DNA of 64,000 nucleotides from Treponema sp. OMZ 798 (GCF_024181385.1 NZ_CP051305.1:1488001-1552000); one strand, 5' to 3'; shown: positions 39,570 through 49,261, counted from the stretch's first letter. Numbers and translations are program-made. The notes: generated from the sequence alone by a model not told the origin.

Positions 39570-41000
39570 CTAATCGCTTATAATAAATTCGCATCTTTTT
39601 TGCCAGCCGCCGGTACCGTCTTTTTTTTCGATAAAAAACCATTCGGAAGTTTTTTGTTTTATGATAACGGTCTCTCCAATTTCCAAGGAACTTACAACGG
39701 TTCCGCTTGTTTCCGGTATATGATAAAGTGAATAAGACTCATCATAGTTTAGCGGTCTATAAACAGCTCTTTCATATTGCCTTGAATACACAAAAATAAA
39801 GGCAGAGACCAAAACAATACTTAAAATTAAAACAAATTTAAATCCGATATTTTTCTTTTTAAACAAAATAAAATAGCTTGATAACAGCAATAAAATAAAA
39901 AATAAAAACCATAATATTTTTTTTAGGATTGCAGACCTAACGGAAAAGCTTTCTTTTAAATTAAGATCCTTTTCATATTCAAGTCTTTTATTTTTTATCT
40001 TTCCAGAAAAAAGCCGGCCGGCTTCCTTTGTACGCAGCTGTGCAATTAGTAAGGCCTTTTCTTTTTTTTGTTCAAAATTTTCTTTAGTATTTTTCAGCTT
40101 GCTTTGACGAACTTCGTTTTTATTGATGTCTAAGGCAAGGCTTAAACTTTCATAAGCTTTTTTTTCATCATCACTTATTTTTTTTTGTTCAAGGCTTCCC
40201 GCTATAACGGTCACCCTTTGCTCTCTAATATAAATTTTGCGGGAACCTTTCGATTCGGAAGCAATACTTATTTGCGGTACCGGAAGACCGACATCGCCGA
40301 CTTTAAGAGGAGTCCACAAAAAATAAGAGACAGCCTTCCAGCCTGTTTCATTTATAATTGTATGCTCTATTTTAGAGCCGGCAAATTCTTTAATATTCCC
40401 GGCAGCTTCCAAAATGGAATATTCAGGAGCCTGACAGTGTATATCCAAGCCGGAAGCCCTGCCTTCGGTTTGAAAATAGTCATAAAAAAAGCCCATTAAA
40501 ACGATGAGATATTTTTTTCCCTGTATAATGTTTTCTGCGGGGTAATAAGAAACAGCATCCAATATTTTCCATTTAAACATTGTATCCTTTGATAAGGCCG
40601 GAGGTTCAACCTGAATAGAAAAATTTTTAAGTTTAATTTGATAGTTTCCCAAGGACAAATACGGAATAAGTTCAAAGCTTCCTATTTTTTTTAATTTATA
40701 TCTGTTTGTAATTAAAACGCCGCCGTATAATGAATTTATACCCGAATCCAAAAATTCCAGAACTTCATCATCATCCAAAATAATAAGTTTAGGTACATCC
40801 GATGATCTGTAAGAATATTCGTCCAATTTGATTTTTATTTCAAAAACGGAATCTATAGATAGAGGTCCGGAAGAAAACGAGAGCTCCATGTCTTCCTCTA
40901 TTCCGGCATAGGTAAGGCACGGACAAAGAGAAAAAAGAAAAAAAAGAATCAATAATCGAATGCCTGAGGCTGCTTGTTTTCCTGCTCTTTCTTTTGCCAT
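39570..41000 (-). CDS. batD: BatD-like protein with SH3 domain
   Basis: A 476-residue protein, last of the Bat operon. The signal peptide is IRLLILFFLFSLCPCLTYAG. The periplasmic part resembles BatD oxygen-tolerance proteins (LSFSSGPLSIDSVFEIKIKL, FELIPYLSLGNYQIKLKNF). After a basic segment come two membrane helices (about 325-385, LKKILWFLFFILLLLSSYFI), and at the C-terminus an SH3-like module (TVVSSLEIGETVIIKQKTSE, FFIEKKDGTGGW). The SH3 tail is an addition to usual BatD. Its start lies 52 nt inside batC. Function is known only broadly from homologues: envelope stress and aerotolerance. Confidence 0.78.
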   Translation of the reverse strand: MAKERAGKQAASGIRLLILFFLFSLCPCLTYAGIEEDMELSFSSGPLSIDSVFEIKIKLDEYSYRSSDVPKLIILDDDEVLEFLDSGINSLYGGVLITNRYKLKKIGSFELIPYLSLGNYQIKLKNFSIQVEPPALSKDTMFKWKILDAVSYYPAENIIQGKKYLIVLMGFFYDYFQTEGRASGLDIHCQAPEYSILEAAGNIKEFAGSKIEHTIINETGWKAVSYFLWTPLKVGDVGLPVPQISIASESKGSRKIYIREQRVTVIAGSLEQKKISDDEKKAYESLSLALDINKNEVRQSKLKNTKENFEQKKEKALLIAQLRTKEAGRLFSGKIKNKRLEYEKDLNLKESFSVRSAILKKILWFLFFILLLLSSYFILFKKKNIGFKFVLILSIVLVSAFIFVYSRQYERAVYRPLNYDESYSLYHIPETSGTVVSSLEIGETVIIKQKTSEWFFIEKKDGTGGWQKRCEFIISD

Positions 41001-41563
41001 CGTTCTTTCTCCTTTTTTCGTATTAAATTTAAAATCGTCTTTTCAGATAAATTGTCTTCTTTATTTTCAATAACGGCGGGACCTTTGGAATTAGGAAGCT
41101 TATCTTTTTGCTTCTTTTGATAACGCATACTCAACTCAAAATTAATCTTGGCATCAACACTATCCGGTTTTAGTTCCAAAGATTTTTTAAAAAGCATTAC
41201 CGCTTTTTCGTATTCATGACTTTTAAATGCTATTATTCCTTTTTGATAATAAATATAGGAATCCAATTTTTTATCAATATTTTCATCAATATTTTCAAAA
41301 CGGGAAAGAGCCGAGGCATCTTCATTTTGCATAAGATAGATGGAACCTATTGCAAAATCCGAATAGTCTTTTACTCTCTCATCTTCAATCTCTTTACTTA
41401 GGTCTATCGCTTTAAAAAATTTTGATGCAGCCTTGTTCCAATCATTTTGTTTCCATGCAATATATCCCGAAAGAAAATTAAGCCGGGCCTTATCGATTTT
41501 ACTGCATGAGGATATCAAAAGAATAAGGATGCTAATACAGATTATTTTATTTATTTTTACCAT
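40949..41563 (-). CDS. batC: BatC-like TPR lipoprotein
   Basis: A 204-residue protein from ATG 41563 (GGAG upstream); the longer frame from 41617 would start inside batB. Signal peptide MVKINKIICISILILLISSC gives a lipobox with cysteine at residue 20. TPR units follow (NFLSGYIAWKQNDWNKAASK, YYQKGIIAFKSHEYEKAVML) and a lysine/glutamate-rich C-terminus. This is the TPR component of Bat operons. It overlaps both batB (17 nt) and batD (52 nt), indicating tight translational coupling. Confidence 0.8.
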   Translation of the reverse strand: MVKINKIICISILILLISSCSKIDKARLNFLSGYIAWKQNDWNKAASKFFKAIDLSKEIEDERVKDYSDFAIGSIYLMQNEDASALSRFENIDENIDKKLDSYIYYQKGIIAFKSHEYEKAVMLFKKSLELKPDSVDAKINFELSMRYQKKQKDKLPNSKGPAVIENKEDNLSEKTILNLIRKKEKERWQKKEQENKQPQAFDY

Positions 41564-42515
41564 AAAAGGAAACTCCGCCCAAACATAAAAAAATAAAAGA
41601 AAGTAAAAGCATTTCAAAATTTCTTTTTACAGGTTCCTGTATATAAACCATTTTTTCTACTCCCTCTACACCGGTATCTATTATTTTTAAGATGCTTTCT
41701 ATAGATCCTGAACTTAAAGCCGGGATATACATACTTTCACCGCCGGCTATACTTGCAGCCTTTTGTAAAAAAGCTTCTTCCAATCTTGCATCCTTTAACT
41801 GAGTATTTCCTTTTTCATCAAGGACACTGATCTTAATGTCTTCAAGGGTACCGAAGCCTGCAATAATAAGAACCGCATCCGTTTTTTTTATTTTTTCTGC
41901 AGCAAGTAAAAGAGAGCCGGATGTTTCCCCTCCGTCAGTGCATAAAACTATTATTTTTGAATTTCCCCTGTTTTCTCCAAAAGAATCCAAGGCCCTTAAA
42001 AGTCCGGCTTCAAGGTTAGTACCTGTGGAAGAAAGGATTATCGGAGACAGGGCATCTATTGCAGATGATAGGGCATTTTTTTCAAAGCTTAAGGGCACAG
42101 ATAAAACGCCCTCCCCCTTTGTAATTACAAGCCCCGCTGCAAGCTCAGCCGATGTTTTATGCATTTTTTCGAGCAGGACCTTTAAAAATTGCCTTTGTAC
42201 GGCAATACGGCTGGGCTGAATATCTTGAAGGTTCATACTTTTTGAAATATCGGAAACAAACATCACCGATACTCCTCTGCGCCTGACTGAAACAGGCTTA
42301 GAGCCCCAAAGGGGACAGGCCAAACCCAAAATCAAAAAAATCCATGCAGCAGAAAAAAACAGGGCTCTTATTTTAGCCTTTTTGATTATCTTTTTTGTGT
42401 TTTCCAAGCTTGAATAGGCCTTTTTTATCTTTTTTAAGTTTAGATAAAACACAAACCAAACAGGAAGTAAAAATAAGATAAAAAACAGGAAGACAGAATT
42501 TTCAAAACTTATCAT
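41547..42515 (-). CDS. batB: BatB-like von Willebrand factor A protein
   Basis: A 322-residue membrane protein starting at ATG 42515, where GAGGG is a good ribosome site and ATGA overlaps the batA stop. Two N-terminal helices, then a VWA domain with a complete MIDAS motif DISKS in VMFVSDISKSMNLQ, the TGTNLEAG threonine and CTDGGETSG aspartate, and one C-terminal membrane helix. Bat proteins are implicated in oxygen tolerance of Bacteroides and stress resistance in Leptospira. The domain lies outside the cytoplasmic membrane by topology. Confidence 0.88.
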   Translation of the reverse strand: MISFENSVFLFFILFLLPVWFVFYLNLKKIKKAYSSLENTKKIIKKAKIRALFFSAAWIFLILGLACPLWGSKPVSVRRRGVSVMFVSDISKSMNLQDIQPSRIAVQRQFLKVLLEKMHKTSAELAAGLVITKGEGVLSVPLSFEKNALSSAIDALSPIILSSTGTNLEAGLLRALDSFGENRGNSKIIVLCTDGGETSGSLLLAAEKIKKTDAVLIIAGFGTLEDIKISVLDEKGNTQLKDARLEEAFLQKAASIAGGESMYIPALSSGSIESILKIIDTGVEGVEKMVYIQEPVKRNFEMLLLSFIFLCLGGVSFYGKNK

Positions 42516-43516
42516 ATATATACCCTCATAAAAATTCTGCGTAAAAACCACACAAGCGCAAAGGAAAAAATCGCAGCCGATAAAAAGTATACATATAAAT
42601 TCTCTTCGATAATCTGTGTAAAATTAGACTGAGCAGCAGGTACCTGCTTCGATATCGTATTAAATATACCTTCAAGTATTTCGGGTGAGGAGGCTGACGC
42701 ATATTTTCCGTTCCCGTATTGAGCTATTTTTTTTAGCTCAAACTCATCGAACTTTGAAAAAATAGAGCCCGAGTAAGTCTTTCCCGTTTTTGGATCGGTA
42801 TATTCCAAGGTAGTATATCCCGAATTTCCTATTCCTATAACATAAAAGCCTATATTTTTATTTACCAAAACCTCTGCCGCAGTTTTCGGATTTATTTCGC
42901 CCGTGTTATTTTCGCCGTCGGTAAGTAAGACAATGTATGAGGAATTTAACTTAGCCCTCGTCATATAGGCTGAAGAAACGGCAAGCCCCATGCCTATTGC
43001 AGTACCGTCTCCCAATTCTCCTATGCTCAAAGAATCAAGGCGGGATAAAAACACCTTATGATCGATTGTAGGAGGAAGAATCAAAGCAGCAGAACTTGAA
43101 AGAGCCGTCAAGCCGAAAGAATCCCCCGGATACTTTGCAACAAATTTCCTTATAATTTTTTTTGCACTTTCAATCCTTGTTTCTCCGTTCATATCCTTTG
43201 CTGCCATAGAAGGGCTTATGTCCAACAAAAACATAATAGAACTTCCAGAATCCGTATAAACCTGTTTGTTTTTAAAAATAACAGGTTCCGACAGGGCTAT
43301 TATCAAAAGAATAATTCCGCAGTACCAAAGAAAATAAGATAAAAAATTCCCGAATTCCATAAGTTTATTTCTTTTAGGAAAAAAGCCCTTCCAATTAACC
43401 AAATTTAATTTTAACTCGGGGCTTGTAATAAGACCGCTTTTTTTTAATATAAAAAACAGGGGAAAAAATAAAATCAATAAAAACATAAGGGGATGGTTAA
43501 AACTAATCATTTGCAT
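42512..43516 (-). CDS. batA: BatA-like von Willebrand factor A protein
   Basis: A 334-residue membrane protein with two N-terminal helices, a VWA domain with MIDAS DISPS (FLLDISPSMAAKD), GDGTAIGMG and LLTDGENNTG, and a C-terminal helix (YFLSAAIFSFALVWFLRR). It pairs with BatB. Candidate starts are 43516 and, two codons later, 43510; both overlap the preceding gene. Classical gene order DUF58-x-batA-batB-batC-batD is kept. Confidence 0.9.
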   Translation of the reverse strand: MQMISFNHPLMFLLILFFPLFFILKKSGLITSPELKLNLVNWKGFFPKRNKLMEFGNFLSYFLWYCGIILLIIALSEPVIFKNKQVYTDSGSSIMFLLDISPSMAAKDMNGETRIESAKKIIRKFVAKYPGDSFGLTALSSSAALILPPTIDHKVFLSRLDSLSIGELGDGTAIGMGLAVSSAYMTRAKLNSSYIVLLTDGENNTGEINPKTAAEVLVNKNIGFYVIGIGNSGYTTLEYTDPKTGKTYSGSIFSKFDEFELKKIAQYGNGKYASASSPEILEGIFNTISKQVPAAQSNFTQIIEENLYVYFLSAAIFSFALVWFLRRIFMRVYI

Positions 43517-44438
43517 CCGCCTTGTATTTTAATTTTTCTTTTTGAGAGGAATTTATAATTTTTTGAATTTCGGATTCTGCTATTTTCATAAGTTTAAAAG
43601 TTTGATTTAAAAAATAAATGCTTTCCATTTCAAAATTTATTTCTTTTAGATCCGCATTTCCAAAACGGAGAGCTTGAAGCTTAAAAAAGATTTTTTCAAA
43701 TTCAAAGTAAACTCCGTATGTCGTTTCAAACTTCCGTCTAAGGCTTTCCAAGATTTCCGAGTAGGTAAGACAGTCACCCTCTTCCGATTTTAACACCTTT
43801 TCAGATGAGGTCAAGCTGAAGCAATACTTTCTAAAAGCAAATTCAAATTTCTTTAACCAGTCCTTTCTTTTTGTAATTGGCTCAAGACTATCGGAAGAAG
43901 AAATGGAAGACACTTGCCGTTTTAATTTTCGCAAAGACTTACTCAAGGCCTTAATCCTTATTCTTTGAGCTCTCGAAAAAGAATAAACAAAAAAATGTTT
44001 CCGCACAGCAGAAAAAACCATTATCGAAGTAAAAATAAATACACCGCTTACGGAAGCTATAAGATAAAGCAGGTAACTTGTACCCGGAAGTAAAAGAGGA
44101 GGCCGCGGCGGCTGAATAACCTCAACCTTTGCCGTTTCCAATATTGAAGAAATAAAAACTTGAGGCATTGAGTCGTAAATACCGGCCTCGGTCAATGGAG
44201 GAAAAAAAATAGAACCCGTTTCCCATGGAGTAAAATTTATGGATATGTATTCTTTCTTTTCCTGTTTTTTAATTTGAATGGAAGTTATATCCATAAAAGT
44301 ATTTTGGTTTATCTTATCAATCTTAAAAGAGCCGGACATCAGAACCGAAGGATCAAAAGATTGCAAGGCATCTATGGGAAATAAAAATTCTGCGGAGTCT
44401 CCCACAAAAACCTGTTGGGGGATTAAAATGCCTTCCAT
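43503..44438 (-). CDS. Bat-operon membrane protein of unknown function
   Basis: A 311-residue protein between DUF58 and batA, overlapping both (16 and 14 nt). The first 110 residues form beta strands similar in style to BatD (EGILIPQQVFVGDSAEFLF, INFTPWETGSIFFPPLTEAG). Then follow PPRPP, a single membrane helix (about 122-145, YLLYLIASVSGVFIFTSIMV), and a basic, helical C-terminal half. There is no signal peptide; translation from ATG 44438 is likely as GGGGG/TTTTTGT leads it weakly. It corresponds in position to the unnamed gene usually found at this point of Bat operons. Confidence 0.7.
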   Translation of the reverse strand: MEGILIPQQVFVGDSAEFLFPIDALQSFDPSVLMSGSFKIDKINQNTFMDITSIQIKKQEKKEYISINFTPWETGSIFFPPLTEAGIYDSMPQVFISSILETAKVEVIQPPRPPLLLPGTSYLLYLIASVSGVFIFTSIMVFSAVRKHFFVYSFSRAQRIRIKALSKSLRKLKRQVSSISSSDSLEPITKRKDWLKKFEFAFRKYCFSLTSSEKVLKSEEGDCLTYSEILESLRRKFETTYGVYFEFEKIFFKLQALRFGNADLKEINFEMESIYFLNQTFKLMKIAESEIQKIINSSQKEKLKYKADAND

Positions 44439-45367
44439 ACATCCGCTCCCAACTTTGCTAAATTATTTTTTGAAATACGCTGATTGCTTTGCTTCGATAA
44501 AAAAAAGTCGCCCAATACTTTTACGGTATCTTCATTTACATCGAGTAAGACAGGATTTGCAAGGGAATGTTTACACGTATTTTCCCATCTCGATATTTCT
44601 TCAGTAAAATTTTTTTTATATTCCATCTGAAAAGTTTTAGAGCCCGTAGGCAAGAGCATCCTAAAATTATTTTCGGGATCTTTAAATCTTATCGAACCCG
44701 CTTCAGGTAAAAAAGAATCAATGGAACCGCTTATCCTAACGCACACAACATCATGTTTTGCGGCCAAGAGTCCAAGTTCCTTTTCATAGCCCTCAACCTT
44801 AAAATCCGAAATGATTATCACCAAGGAGCGTGACCGCAAAATCTTGGAAGCGGCCGTCATTGAAGAAGCAAGCCGTGTTCCCCTTACAGGTTTTCGGTTT
44901 TTGCAAAAGGCAAAATCTTCCATAGATTTTAATATGGCCAAAATATGCTCTTCTCCGGTCCGAGGAAGGAATAAGGGCCCCTTTTCTCCGTCAAAAAAAA
45001 GAGCTCCGACAGGGGAAAACATATGCCTCCCTGCAAAGGCTAGGAGGGCCGCCGTTTCGATAGCTTTTTCCTTAGGACTTATTTTATCGAGCCCCGGCTC
45101 CATCGAAAGCGAAAAATCCAAGCACATAAAAATGCTTAAATCCCTTTCTTCGCGGTACATCTTAACAAAGGTCTTACCGCTGCGTGCCGTAAGGTTCCAA
45201 TCGATAGAACGCACATCATCCCCCGTCTCATACTCCCGCACCGAGTCAAATTCTATTCCTTGCCCCCGAAACGCCGAACTGAACCCGCCCGACCGTAAGC
45301 CTTCAGAAATCGAAAGAGAAGAGATCTTAAGCTGTTTTGCCCTTTCCGCGATAAAACCGGTTTTCAT
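44423..45367 (-). CDS. DUF58 domain protein (VWA-like), first gene of Bat operon
   Basis: A 314-residue cytoplasmic protein with the DUF58 core: GIEFDSVREYETGDDVRSID (YxxGDDxRxIDW signature), then WNLTARSGKTFVKMYREERD and LDFSLSMEPG. It usually follows a MoxR AAA+ ATPase gene, the presumed chaperone for VWA proteins. Here no moxR lies upstream: the next gene is divergent. The ATG is 8 nt after its -10 box, so mRNA is nearly leaderless. The operon continues through batD and smr. Confidence 0.9.
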   Translation of the reverse strand: MKTGFIAERAKQLKISSLSISEGLRSGGFSSAFRGQGIEFDSVREYETGDDVRSIDWNLTARSGKTFVKMYREERDLSIFMCLDFSLSMEPGLDKISPKEKAIETAALLAFAGRHMFSPVGALFFDGEKGPLFLPRTGEEHILAILKSMEDFAFCKNRKPVRGTRLASSMTAASKILRSRSLVIIISDFKVEGYEKELGLLAAKHDVVCVRISGSIDSFLPEAGSIRFKDPENNFRMLLPTGSKTFQMEYKKNFTEEISRWENTCKHSLANPVLLDVNEDTVKVLGDFFLSKQSNQRISKNNLAKLGADVWKAF

Positions 45368-45375
45368 AAGTTTAT

Positions 45376-45404
45376 ATTTTAGTATTAAAACGAGTTTTAT
45401 TCAA
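45376..45404 (-). promoter_or_regulatory. Bat operon promoter (near-leaderless)
   Basis: Minus strand: TTGAAT (45399-45404), 17 bp, TAAAAT (45376-45381). The DUF58 ATG is 8 nt downstream. Confidence 0.6.
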
Positions 45405-45502
45405 GATATGCAAAAACGGTATCGGCTGCGGCCGCTTAAACCGGCCGGAGAAACCATATCGGCCTCTTGATTTTTTTTAAAAAAAGGCCGAAAATATAAG
45501 GT

Positions 45503-46501
45503 ATGAAGAAAGGGTTTATTATATTTTTATTTTTTGTTGTATCTTTTTGTTTTGCAGAGGAAGCCGCTCTTACAGGGGAAGCCCTTGCAGGTGAAAATGA
45601 ACAGCCGCAGCTCGTGCCTGAGGTAAGGCCCGATAAAACGGGTTCCGAAAAAATAGAATTTTCCGAAAAGCCGCAAGACCTGCAAAAAAATGAGGACTTT
45701 GCCTTTCTATCTTTTTCGCTCCTTACAAGGGAAAGGTCTGTAATGATCAGTTGGAAAGCAAGGCCTGAGGGAAGAAATCTAATCCTTTACAGGTCGACAA
45801 CGGCCTTTTCATCAATCACATCCCTTGCCGAAGCGGTTCCGATTGCAAACATAACCGATGACGGACTTCCCTTTTTCGACTACCCGATTCCCGGAATACC
45901 CTATTATTACGCTATTGCCGAAGAAAACGAAATAGCTTCAGGCAAGATTCAGTTTATAAACGGAATAAATACTATTAACAGCCCTATCGAAGTTTTCGGT
46001 TCTTCCGAAGAACAAGAGAAAAAACATATTGCCGTACAAAACCGCCCTATTCCTCTCCCCTTTTTAAACCCTTCAAGGCACACAAAAAAAAGGACGGAAT
46101 TTTTTTCCTCTCAAACCGAAACCATTATAAACGCCCTTACGGCGGAAAAAAGGGATTTTAGGGAATTTATTATCTCTTCTCAAAGGCTTGAACCCTACAT
46201 CTTTCCTGACGACAAAAAAACGCCTGACGGCGGTGAGGGTATGGAATTGCAAAGAATTCTGAATGAGCATTTTTATACAAAAAACTGGCAAAAATGCAAG
46301 GTTGAGCTCAGCAATTTTTTAAGAATACGCAGAACTTCCAGAGTTTCCGCAAGGACACATTTTTATATAGGGCAGACTCTCTTTTTCCAAAACCTCTATG
46401 ACGAAGCCCTATTGGAATTTTTGACAGCCCAAGACCTTTATCCGTCTCAGGCAAAAGAATGGGCACATTATTGCCTTGTAGAGCTGGCGAATTTTCGCTA
46501 G
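45503..46501 (+). CDS. Exported protein with fibronectin-like and TPR-like parts
   Basis: A 332-residue protein with signal peptide (KKGFIIFLFFVVSFCFAEEA, cleavage near residue 19) and a Glu/Gln-rich linker. A beta-rich section follows (FAFLSFSLLTRERSVMISWK, NLILYRSTTAF), resembling a fibronectin type III-like fold: IPGIPYYYAIAEENEI. The C-terminal 80 residues are helical and TPR-like (RTHFYIGQTLFFQNLYDEAL). Convergent with the next gene, overlapping 4 nt. The 135-bp upstream gap has G/C-rich patches and a CGGCCT/AGGCCG pair (45460-45490). Function unknown. Confidence 0.65.
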   Translation: MKKGFIIFLFFVVSFCFAEEAALTGEALAGENEQPQLVPEVRPDKTGSEKIEFSEKPQDLQKNEDFAFLSFSLLTRERSVMISWKARPEGRNLILYRSTTAFSSITSLAEAVPIANITDDGLPFFDYPIPGIPYYYAIAEENEIASGKIQFINGINTINSPIEVFGSSEEQEKKHIAVQNRPIPLPFLNPSRHTKKRTEFFSSQTETIINALTAEKRDFREFIISSQRLEPYIFPDDKKTPDGGEGMELQRILNEHFYTKNWQKCKVELSNFLRIRRTSRVSARTHFYIGQTLFFQNLYDEALLEFLTAQDLYPSQAKEWAHYCLVELANFR

Positions 46502-48474
46502 CGAATTCTCCTAAGAAGTAAGAGTAACAAAGAATTTTTTTGGCCGGTATCCGTATAATCTTCAAGCGCTTTTTGTTTTGTCTCTTCGCTAAAAATAATT
46601 ACGGAATCGCCTGCATTCATTCTATCATAGTAACCGTTTCTCTTTAAAATCCCCTCGGATAAATTTTCCTCCGACTTTGAAGGCTCAAAATAACCCAAGA
46701 GATCCGATGGGTCAAAGACCAAGCCTAAACCTTCTTTTTCGATGACCAAGCGGTCCTTTCGTATAACGGCAATTTTTAAATCCTTAAAATCCGAATCGTG
46801 CTTGCCGATATCGATGACAGCCTCATTTTGATAGCGGTTTATAAGCTTGCCTACAATGGGCATTGCCTCATTAAGCATTGAAGAAAGCCGTCTTATACCG
46901 TTTGAAAAGCGGTCATTGCCCGAACGGTAAACGGTAAATGTTTTTGCGGGAGAACCGGTACGCGAAACATAAAGCTCCAATATGATTTGAATATCCCTTC
47001 TGTTCTCTTTAAGCCTTATAATGCCGAAGTAGTCTTGATTTTCGGTACGCGATTTTTTTGAAGCCTCCCTGTAGGTTGCAGGCTTATCCGAATAAGAGGT
47101 GATTTTAAGTCCGGGATTATAAGAAAAAATGTCCGAGGTAAGGATTTGAGTTATGCGCTCGGCCTCAGGATGTAAAACATTCGAGCTTTCCATGGCGTAA
47201 AATAGGCCTATGGATATGTGGGCCTTATCCAAATAAAGAGGATCTATACGCCACTTTGATTGAATGGAACCTAAAAGATGCTTTTCATAGGCCTCAACTG
47301 CATCATTTACCCTTGTATTGCTCTTTGCTATGGACTGAATAAAGAGCATCTGCTCCAAATATCTTTCGGGATAGCCCAGACGGAGCAAGATACCGGCATA
47401 AGCCTCCCTGCTTTCGACATCATAAGGATATATTTTTAAGGTTCTCCTGTACTCATAGAGGGCCTTGTCCGTCATATTTCTGCGGGAAAAGCCGAGGGCT
47501 CTTTCTGCATGGTATTTTGAAAGCTCCATACGGAAGGAATCTTCAAAATTTAAATTTTCTATGGCGATTTCTTCTAAAAGACAGCGCATTATTTCGTCAT
47601 CGGCATCCAAGGAAAGGCCTACCTTAGCGGCATTTATGGCCTCACCGTACCGTTCCAGCCGCCTTAAACTCAAGGTTTTTAAGTACCAGGCATCTGCTCT
47701 GTCTCTTTTTTTTGAAATCCTCATGTCCGAAATCTTTATAACTTCTTCATAACGTCTTTGTGCATATAGGATTGAAGCTAAAAGAGCATAGGCCTCATCA
47801 TAATCTTCTTTTAGTTTAATAGCCGAATAAATACGGCCTTCTGCCTCTTCAAGCCTTCCGTCAAGGGAATTTAAATAGGCTGCAAAATAGTGAACTTGAG
47901 GCTTATCCCCATGGTATTTTAAGGCTCTTTTTATATAGTCTTCAGCCTGCTTAACATTTCCGGCCTCATAGCTTACGAGGGCTAAGGAAAGAAGGGCCTT
48001 TCTGTTTTCGCCCTGGCGCTGAAGGTTTTGCTTATACATCTCGGAAGCAAGATAGAGCTTTCCTTGGGAAACCTCTATTTCGGCCAAGCCGAAACGGGCT
48101 TCAGGATTGTTGGGATATTTTTTTAAGACTTGATTAAAAAGAGCTTTGGCTTCATCTATTTTCCCAAGGCCTACTAAAATAAACCCGTGGAGGTTTTGTA
48201 AATCGGGATCATCTTTTTTATATTTGCGCGCCGATTCTGCAAAGGATAAGGCCTGGTCATACTCATCGAGGGCATAAAAACATTCTGCAAGCCCTTGATA
48301 TACCAAATTATAAGAGGGGTTTTCCTTTAAAGCGGATTGGTACATTTCGATAGCCCCATACCAATCTTCATTAGCCTGATATTCCGCACCTTTTTGATAC
48401 AGGTCTGCAGGATTACAAAATAAAGAAGCTGAAAATAAAGCAATAAATATAAATCCGAAAAAAGGCTTTTTCAT
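46498..48474 (-). CDS. Large exported TPR protein
   Basis: A 658-residue protein from ATG 48474, where GGGAGGG is an excellent ribosome site; the longer frame lacks one. Signal peptide MKKPFFGFIFIALFSASLFC (possible lipobox SLFC). About ten TPR units follow (ADLYQKGAEYQANEDWYGAI, AECFYALDEYDQALSFAES, ALLASILYAQRRYEEVIKI). The last 200 residues are a different, beta-rich domain (IQIILELYVSRTGSPAKTF). It lies 10 nt after corC. Possibly an envelope scaffold; no known partner. Confidence 0.8.
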   Translation of the reverse strand: MKKPFFGFIFIALFSASLFCNPADLYQKGAEYQANEDWYGAIEMYQSALKENPSYNLVYQGLAECFYALDEYDQALSFAESARKYKKDDPDLQNLHGFILVGLGKIDEAKALFNQVLKKYPNNPEARFGLAEIEVSQGKLYLASEMYKQNLQRQGENRKALLSLALVSYEAGNVKQAEDYIKRALKYHGDKPQVHYFAAYLNSLDGRLEEAEGRIYSAIKLKEDYDEAYALLASILYAQRRYEEVIKISDMRISKKRDRADAWYLKTLSLRRLERYGEAINAAKVGLSLDADDEIMRCLLEEIAIENLNFEDSFRMELSKYHAERALGFSRRNMTDKALYEYRRTLKIYPYDVESREAYAGILLRLGYPERYLEQMLFIQSIAKSNTRVNDAVEAYEKHLLGSIQSKWRIDPLYLDKAHISIGLFYAMESSNVLHPEAERITQILTSDIFSYNPGLKITSYSDKPATYREASKKSRTENQDYFGIIRLKENRRDIQIILELYVSRTGSPAKTFTVYRSGNDRFSNGIRRLSSMLNEAMPIVGKLINRYQNEAVIDIGKHDSDFKDLKIAVIRKDRLVIEKEGLGLVFDPSDLLGYFEPSKSEENLSEGILKRNGYYDRMNAGDSVIIFSEETKQKALEDYTDTGQKNSLLLLLLRRIR

Positions 48475-48484
48475 ACAACCCTCC

Positions 48485-49261
48485 CTAGTTTTGTGTAGAA
48501 TTCTTGTTATGAACAATTTTGACGGTCTTTACCTTGTGGCCGTCCATATCCTGAACAATAAAGTCGTAGTCATTCCATGCCGTTTTTTCATACTTGGCAG
48601 GGATTTTTCCGAACAGATCGAATACAAAGCCGCCCAAAGTTTCAAACTCATCTACAGGCAGGTCATCGCTTTTAATGGTTTCGGCTAAGTCGTCCAAATC
48701 GACACGGGCATCGCAGAGCCAGACTCCTGAGGCGATTTCGGTAATATCTTCTCCCTCATTGTCGAATTCGTCCTGTATGTCGCCTACAATCTCTTCGATA
48801 ATGTCTTCCATACAGACAATGCCTGAAACACCGCCGTATTCATCAACGGCAACGGCAATATGAACATGGCGTCTTTTAAATTCGGCTAAAAGAGCATCTA
48901 TTCTTTTTGACTCGGGAACAAAAAATGCACGGCGTACTATCTTATCAAGCTCAATTTTTTGATTCTTTGTCAAAAGTTTAATAATATCCTTAACATAAAG
49001 AATCCCGATAACATTGTCGATGGATTCATCGTACACAGGAAAACGGGAGTGGCCGCTTTCGGATATTCGGTCTAAGATTTCATCGCTAGGCGTATCAAGG
49101 GCTAAAAAATCAACATCAATACGCGGAATCATAACCTCTTTTACTGCCGTATCGGATAAATCCACAACACCGCGGATCATATCCCGTTTTTCGTCATTTA
49201 ATCCCTCTTTTAGAATATTGTTTACATTGCCTTTCTTTTTAAATAAGTCTATTATACCCAT
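48485..49261 (-). CDS. CorC/TlyC-type CBS domain protein
   Basis: A 258-residue cytoplasmic protein: an N-terminal helix, two CBS domains (EVMIPRIDVDFLALD, SRFPVYDESIDNVIGILYVK; HIAVAVDEYGGVSGIVCMED) and a CorC_HlyC domain (SGVWLCDARVDLDDLAETI, ETLGGFVFDLFGKIP). It lacks the DUF21 membrane region, thus is the short CorC type. Homologues influence magnesium or cobalt efflux; the old name haemolysin is not supported. It is 2 nt after ybeY, an arrangement conserved in many bacteria (ybeY-corC). Confidence 0.9.
   Translation of the reverse strand: MGIIDLFKKKGNVNNILKEGLNDEKRDMIRGVVDLSDTAVKEVMIPRIDVDFLALDTPSDEILDRISESGHSRFPVYDESIDNVIGILYVKDIIKLLTKNQKIELDKIVRRAFFVPESKRIDALLAEFKRRHVHIAVAVDEYGGVSGIVCMEDIIEEIVGDIQDEFDNEGEDITEIASGVWLCDARVDLDDLAETIKSDDLPVDEFETLGGFVFDLFGKIPAKYEKTAWNDYDFIVQDMDGHKVKTVKIVHNKNSTQN

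Noticed and set aside
45420..45502. G/C-rich stretch with CGGCCT/AGGCCG pairing between the Bat operon and the next gene
   Set aside because: The stem is only 6 bp with a long A/T loop and no T-tract in the right place; I cannot support a terminator or RNA gene.
48485..49261. Haemolysin function for the CorC/TlyC protein
   Set aside because: The name comes from old annotations; the domains (CBS pair, CorC_HlyC) indicate a transport-associated regulator, and there is no export signal.
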